A stretch of 64,000 nucleotides of DNA from Lasioglossum baleicum (taxonomy: Eukaryota; Arthropoda; Insecta; Hymenoptera; Halictidae). Positions 61,761 to 64,000 of this stretch are shown in pieces. The translations under genes and the position numbers were made by a program. The stretch's first letter is position 1, and every line of letters starts with the position of its first letter. The notes beneath the pieces are model-generated. The model made no database searches. It was not told where the DNA came from and was given only the letters and a program-made list of their open reading frames with translations. Where the stretch lies: assembly GCF_051020765.1 (NCBI RefSeq), contig NW_027469102.1:992001-1056000 (forward strand), read 5' to 3'.

Positions 61761-64000
61761 TGCTCGACTAGCCTGCGGGATGCATCCTCTCGCACGTGTA
61801 TTTGCTCGACTAGCCTGCGGGATGCATCCTCTCGCACGTGTTTGTGCTCGACTAGCCTGCGGGATGCATCCTCTCGCACGTGTTTTTACTTGACTAGCCT
61901 GCGGGATGCATCCTCTCGCACGTGTTTTTGCTCGACTAGCCTGCGGGATGCATCCTCTCGCACGTGTTTTTGCTCGACTAGCCTGCGGGATGCATCCTCT
62001 CGCACGTGTTTTTACTCGACTAGCCTGCGGGATGCATCCTCTCGCACGTGTTTTTGCTCGACTAGCCTGCGGGATGCATCCTCTCGCACGTGTTTTTGCT
62101 CGACTAGCCATGCGCATCCCAAAAAACCTGAGCATGCGCATCCCACAAAACTTCGCACGTGTTTTTACTCGACTAGCCTGCGGGATGCATCCTCTCGCAC
62201 GTGTTTTTACTCGACTAGCCTGTTGGATGCATCCTCTCGCACGTGTTTTTGCTCGACTAGCCTGCGGGATGCATCCTCTCGCACGTGTTTTTACTCGACT
62301 AGCCTGCGGGATTCATCCTCTCGCACGTGCTTTTACTCGACTAGCCTGCGGGATGCATCCTCTCGCACGTGTTTTTGCTCGACTAGCCTGCAGGATTCAT
62401 CCTCTCGCACGTGTTTTTACTCGACTAGCCTGCGGGATGAATCCTCTCGCACGTGTTTTTGCTCGACTAGCCTGCGGGATGCATCCTCTCGCACGTGTTT
62501 TTGCTCGACTAGCCTGCGGGACGCATCCTCTCGCACGTGTTTTTACTCGACTAGCCTGCGGGAAGCATCCTCTCGTACGTGTTTTTACTCGACTAGCCTG
62601 CGGGAAGCATCCTCTTGCACGTGTTTTTACTCGACTAGCCTGCGGGATGCATCCTCTCGCACGTGTTTTTACTCGACTAGCCTGCGGGAAGCATCCTCTC
62701 GCACGTGTTTTTACTCGACTAGTCTGCGGGAAGCATCCTCTCGCACGTGTTTTTACTCGACTAGTCTGCGGGATGCATCCTCTCGCACGTGTTTTTGCTC
62801 GACTAGCCTGCGGGATGCATCCTCTCGCACGTGTTTTTGCTCGACTAGCCATGCGCATCCCAAAAAACCTGCGCATGCGCATCCCAAAAAACCTGCGCAT
62901 GCGCATCCCACAAAACCTGCGCATGCGCATCCCACAAAACCTCGCACGTGTTTGTGCTCGACTAGCCTGCGGGATGCATCCTCTCGCACGTGTTTTTACT
63001 CGACTAGCCTGCAGGATGCATCCTCTCGCACGTGCTTTTGCTCGACTAGCCTGCGGGATGCATCCTCTCGCACGTGTTTTTGCTCGACTAGCCTGCGGGA
63101 TGCATCCTCTCGCACGTGTTTTTGCTCGACTAGCCTGCGGGATGCATCCTCTCGCACGTGTTTTTGCTCGACTAGCCTGCGGGATGCATCCTCTCGCACG
63201 TGTTTTTGCTCGACTAGCCATGCGCATCCCAAAAAACCTGCGCATGCGCATCCCAAAAAACCTGCGCATGCGCATCCCACAAAACCTGCGCATGCGCATC
63301 CCACAAAACCTGCGCATGCGCATCCCACAAAACCTCGCACGTGTTTGTGCTCGACTAGCCTGCGGGATGCATCCTCTCGCACGTGTTTTTACTCGACTAG
63401 CCTGCAGGATGCATCCTCACGCACGTGCTTTTGCTCGACTAGCCTGCGGGATGCATCCTCTCGCACGTGTTTTTGCTCGACTAGCCTGCGGGATGCATCC
63501 TCTCGCACGTGTTTTTGCTCGACTAGCCTGCGGCATGCATCCTCTCGCACGTATTTTTGCTCGACTAGCCTGCGGGATGCATCCTCTCGCACGTGTTTTT
63601 GCTCGACTAGCCATGCGCATCCCAAAAAACCTGCGCATGCGCATCCCAAAAAACCTGCGCATGCGCATCCCACAAAACCTGCGCATGCGCATCCCACAAA
63701 ACCTCGCACGTGTTTGTGCTCGACTAGCCTGCGGGATGCATCCTCTCGCACGTGTTTTTACTCGACTAGCCTGCGGGATGCATCCTCTCGCACGTGTTTT
63801 TACTTGACTAGCCTGCGGGATGCATCCTCTCGCACGTGTTTTTGCTCGACTAGCCTGTGGGATGCATCCTCTCGCACGTGTTTTTGCTCGACTAGCCTGC
63901 GGGATGCATCCTCTCGCACGTGTTTTTACTCGACTAGCCTGCGGGATTCATCCTCTCGCACGTGTTTTTGCTCGACTAGCCTGCGGGATGCATCCTCTCG
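61761..64000 (+). repeat. Terminal segment related to 8.1-9.8 kb
   Basis: Blocks are 62110-62152 (2 units, CCTGAGCATG), 62851-62941 (4), 63220-63334 (5) and 63613-63703 (4). CTGTTGG near 62,222, the GATGAATCC unit near 62,436, the GGACGC then GGAAGC run and CTCTTGCACG near 62,614 repeat the order seen at 8,500-9,060. The last three blocks, each followed by TGTTTGTG, an A-type unit and CCTGCAGG or CCTGCGGG, form a short array of about 370-390 bp period. The window ends inside a 42-bp unit. Confidence 0.83.
63220..63334 (+). repeat. Longest 24-bp block (5 units)
   Basis: The block reads K-K-Q-Q-Q and ends CCTCGC. It is the only five-unit block in the window. Its neighbours at 62,851 and 63,613 share both flanks but have four units, so the extra Q unit was gained by simple slippage or unequal exchange inside the block. 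Confidence 0.9.

Larger units (their letters stand above)
1..64000 (+). repeat. Two-family satellite array (42-bp and 24-bp units) filling the window
   Basis: Every part of the window is built from a 42-bp unit or from a 24-bp unit interspersed in blocks. By hand I count 90 blocks with about 286 24-bp units, which leaves room for about 1,300 plain 42-bp units. All copies read in the same direction. Variants are mostly single-base changes, and groups of them recur in fixed order, which reveals higher-order repeats of 1 to 7 kb. No unique sequence interrupts the array and neither edge reaches a flank. The monomer is not one I recognise. The hierarchical, single-orientation organisation is typical of eukaryotic centromeric, pericentromeric or subtelomeric satellites, but nothing in the window decides which. 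Confidence 0.97.

Noticed and set aside
1..64000. CRISPR array
   Set aside because: There are no unique spacers between repeats; the units are directly adjacent and of 42 or 24 bp, and no cas genes are present.
1..64000. CENP-B box
   Set aside because: CTCG and CGGG occur in each unit, but nine bases lie between TCG and CGGG instead of seven, and the TTCG start is missing. No match to the consensus core.
1..64000. Telomere repeats, rDNA, tRNA or known transposon parts
   Set aside because: None of their motifs is visible; every stretch can be assigned to the two satellite units.
1..64000. T5 runs after CACGTG as terminators
   Set aside because: They are part of every unit and no stable GC hairpin directly precedes them; the GGATGCATCC palindrome has no loop and lies 10 bases upstream.
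1..64000. Bacterial or phage origin of the sequence
   Set aside because: Tandem arrays of this size and hierarchy without any gene are not known from bacterial chromosomes; long open frames alone are not evidence because of the period.

Overview
The whole 64 kb window is satellite DNA. I found no unique sequence, no credible protein gene, no RNA gene, no transposon and no CRISPR array, and both ends of the window lie inside the array. The base repeat is a 42-bp unit of about 57% GC with four CpGs, carrying CTCGACTAG, the 10-bp palindrome GGATGCATCC, the hexamer CACGTG and a T5 run. I estimate by hand about 1,300 plain copies. Interspersed among them are 90 blocks of a second, 24-bp unit (core TGCGCATGCGCA followed by CCCAAAAAA or CCCACAAAA), about 286 units in all. 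All copies of both families lie in the same orientation. Both periods, and the composite unit that carries a block, are multiples of three, so several frames stay open for hundreds to more than 1,800 codons. These open frames are a by-product of the period and are not annotated as genes.

Layout. 1-4,459 is a mixed array with five 24-bp blocks. 4,460-9,769 and 9,770-15,079 are an almost exact head-to-tail duplication of 5,310 bp. About 11,997-18,800 recurs at 19,052-25,350, at an offset that falls from 7,055 to 6,551 bp because the later copy has lost twelve 42-bp units. From 18,318 to 55,845 a 1-nt-deleted unit containing GTTCTACTTG occurs 17 times and divides the array into higher-order units; from 24,869 these repeat a fixed order of private variants with overall periods near 3, 5, 5.4 and 4 kb. 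55,845-64,000 returns to variants typical of 5-10 kb and holds duplications of about 1,596 and 1,401 bp. Inside it, 60,400-61,760 is packed with single-base indels.

Organism. The long, hierarchical, single-orientation satellite points to a eukaryote, probably pericentromeric, subtelomeric or other heterochromatin. There is no telomere repeat, rDNA, transposon or flanking gene to place it further, and I do not recognise the monomer. CpG sites are mostly intact, although many private variants are C-to-T or G-to-A at CpG.

The biology here is repeat evolution rather than gene function: nested segmental amplification at four scales (24 bp, 42 bp, 1-2 kb, 3-7 kb), a rule that every 24-bp block enters the 42-bp unit at the same point, and a dense regular field of palindromes and CACGTG sites that could act as protein-binding or structural DNA. 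Coordinates of segment edges are accurate to about one 42-bp unit unless a block is quoted.
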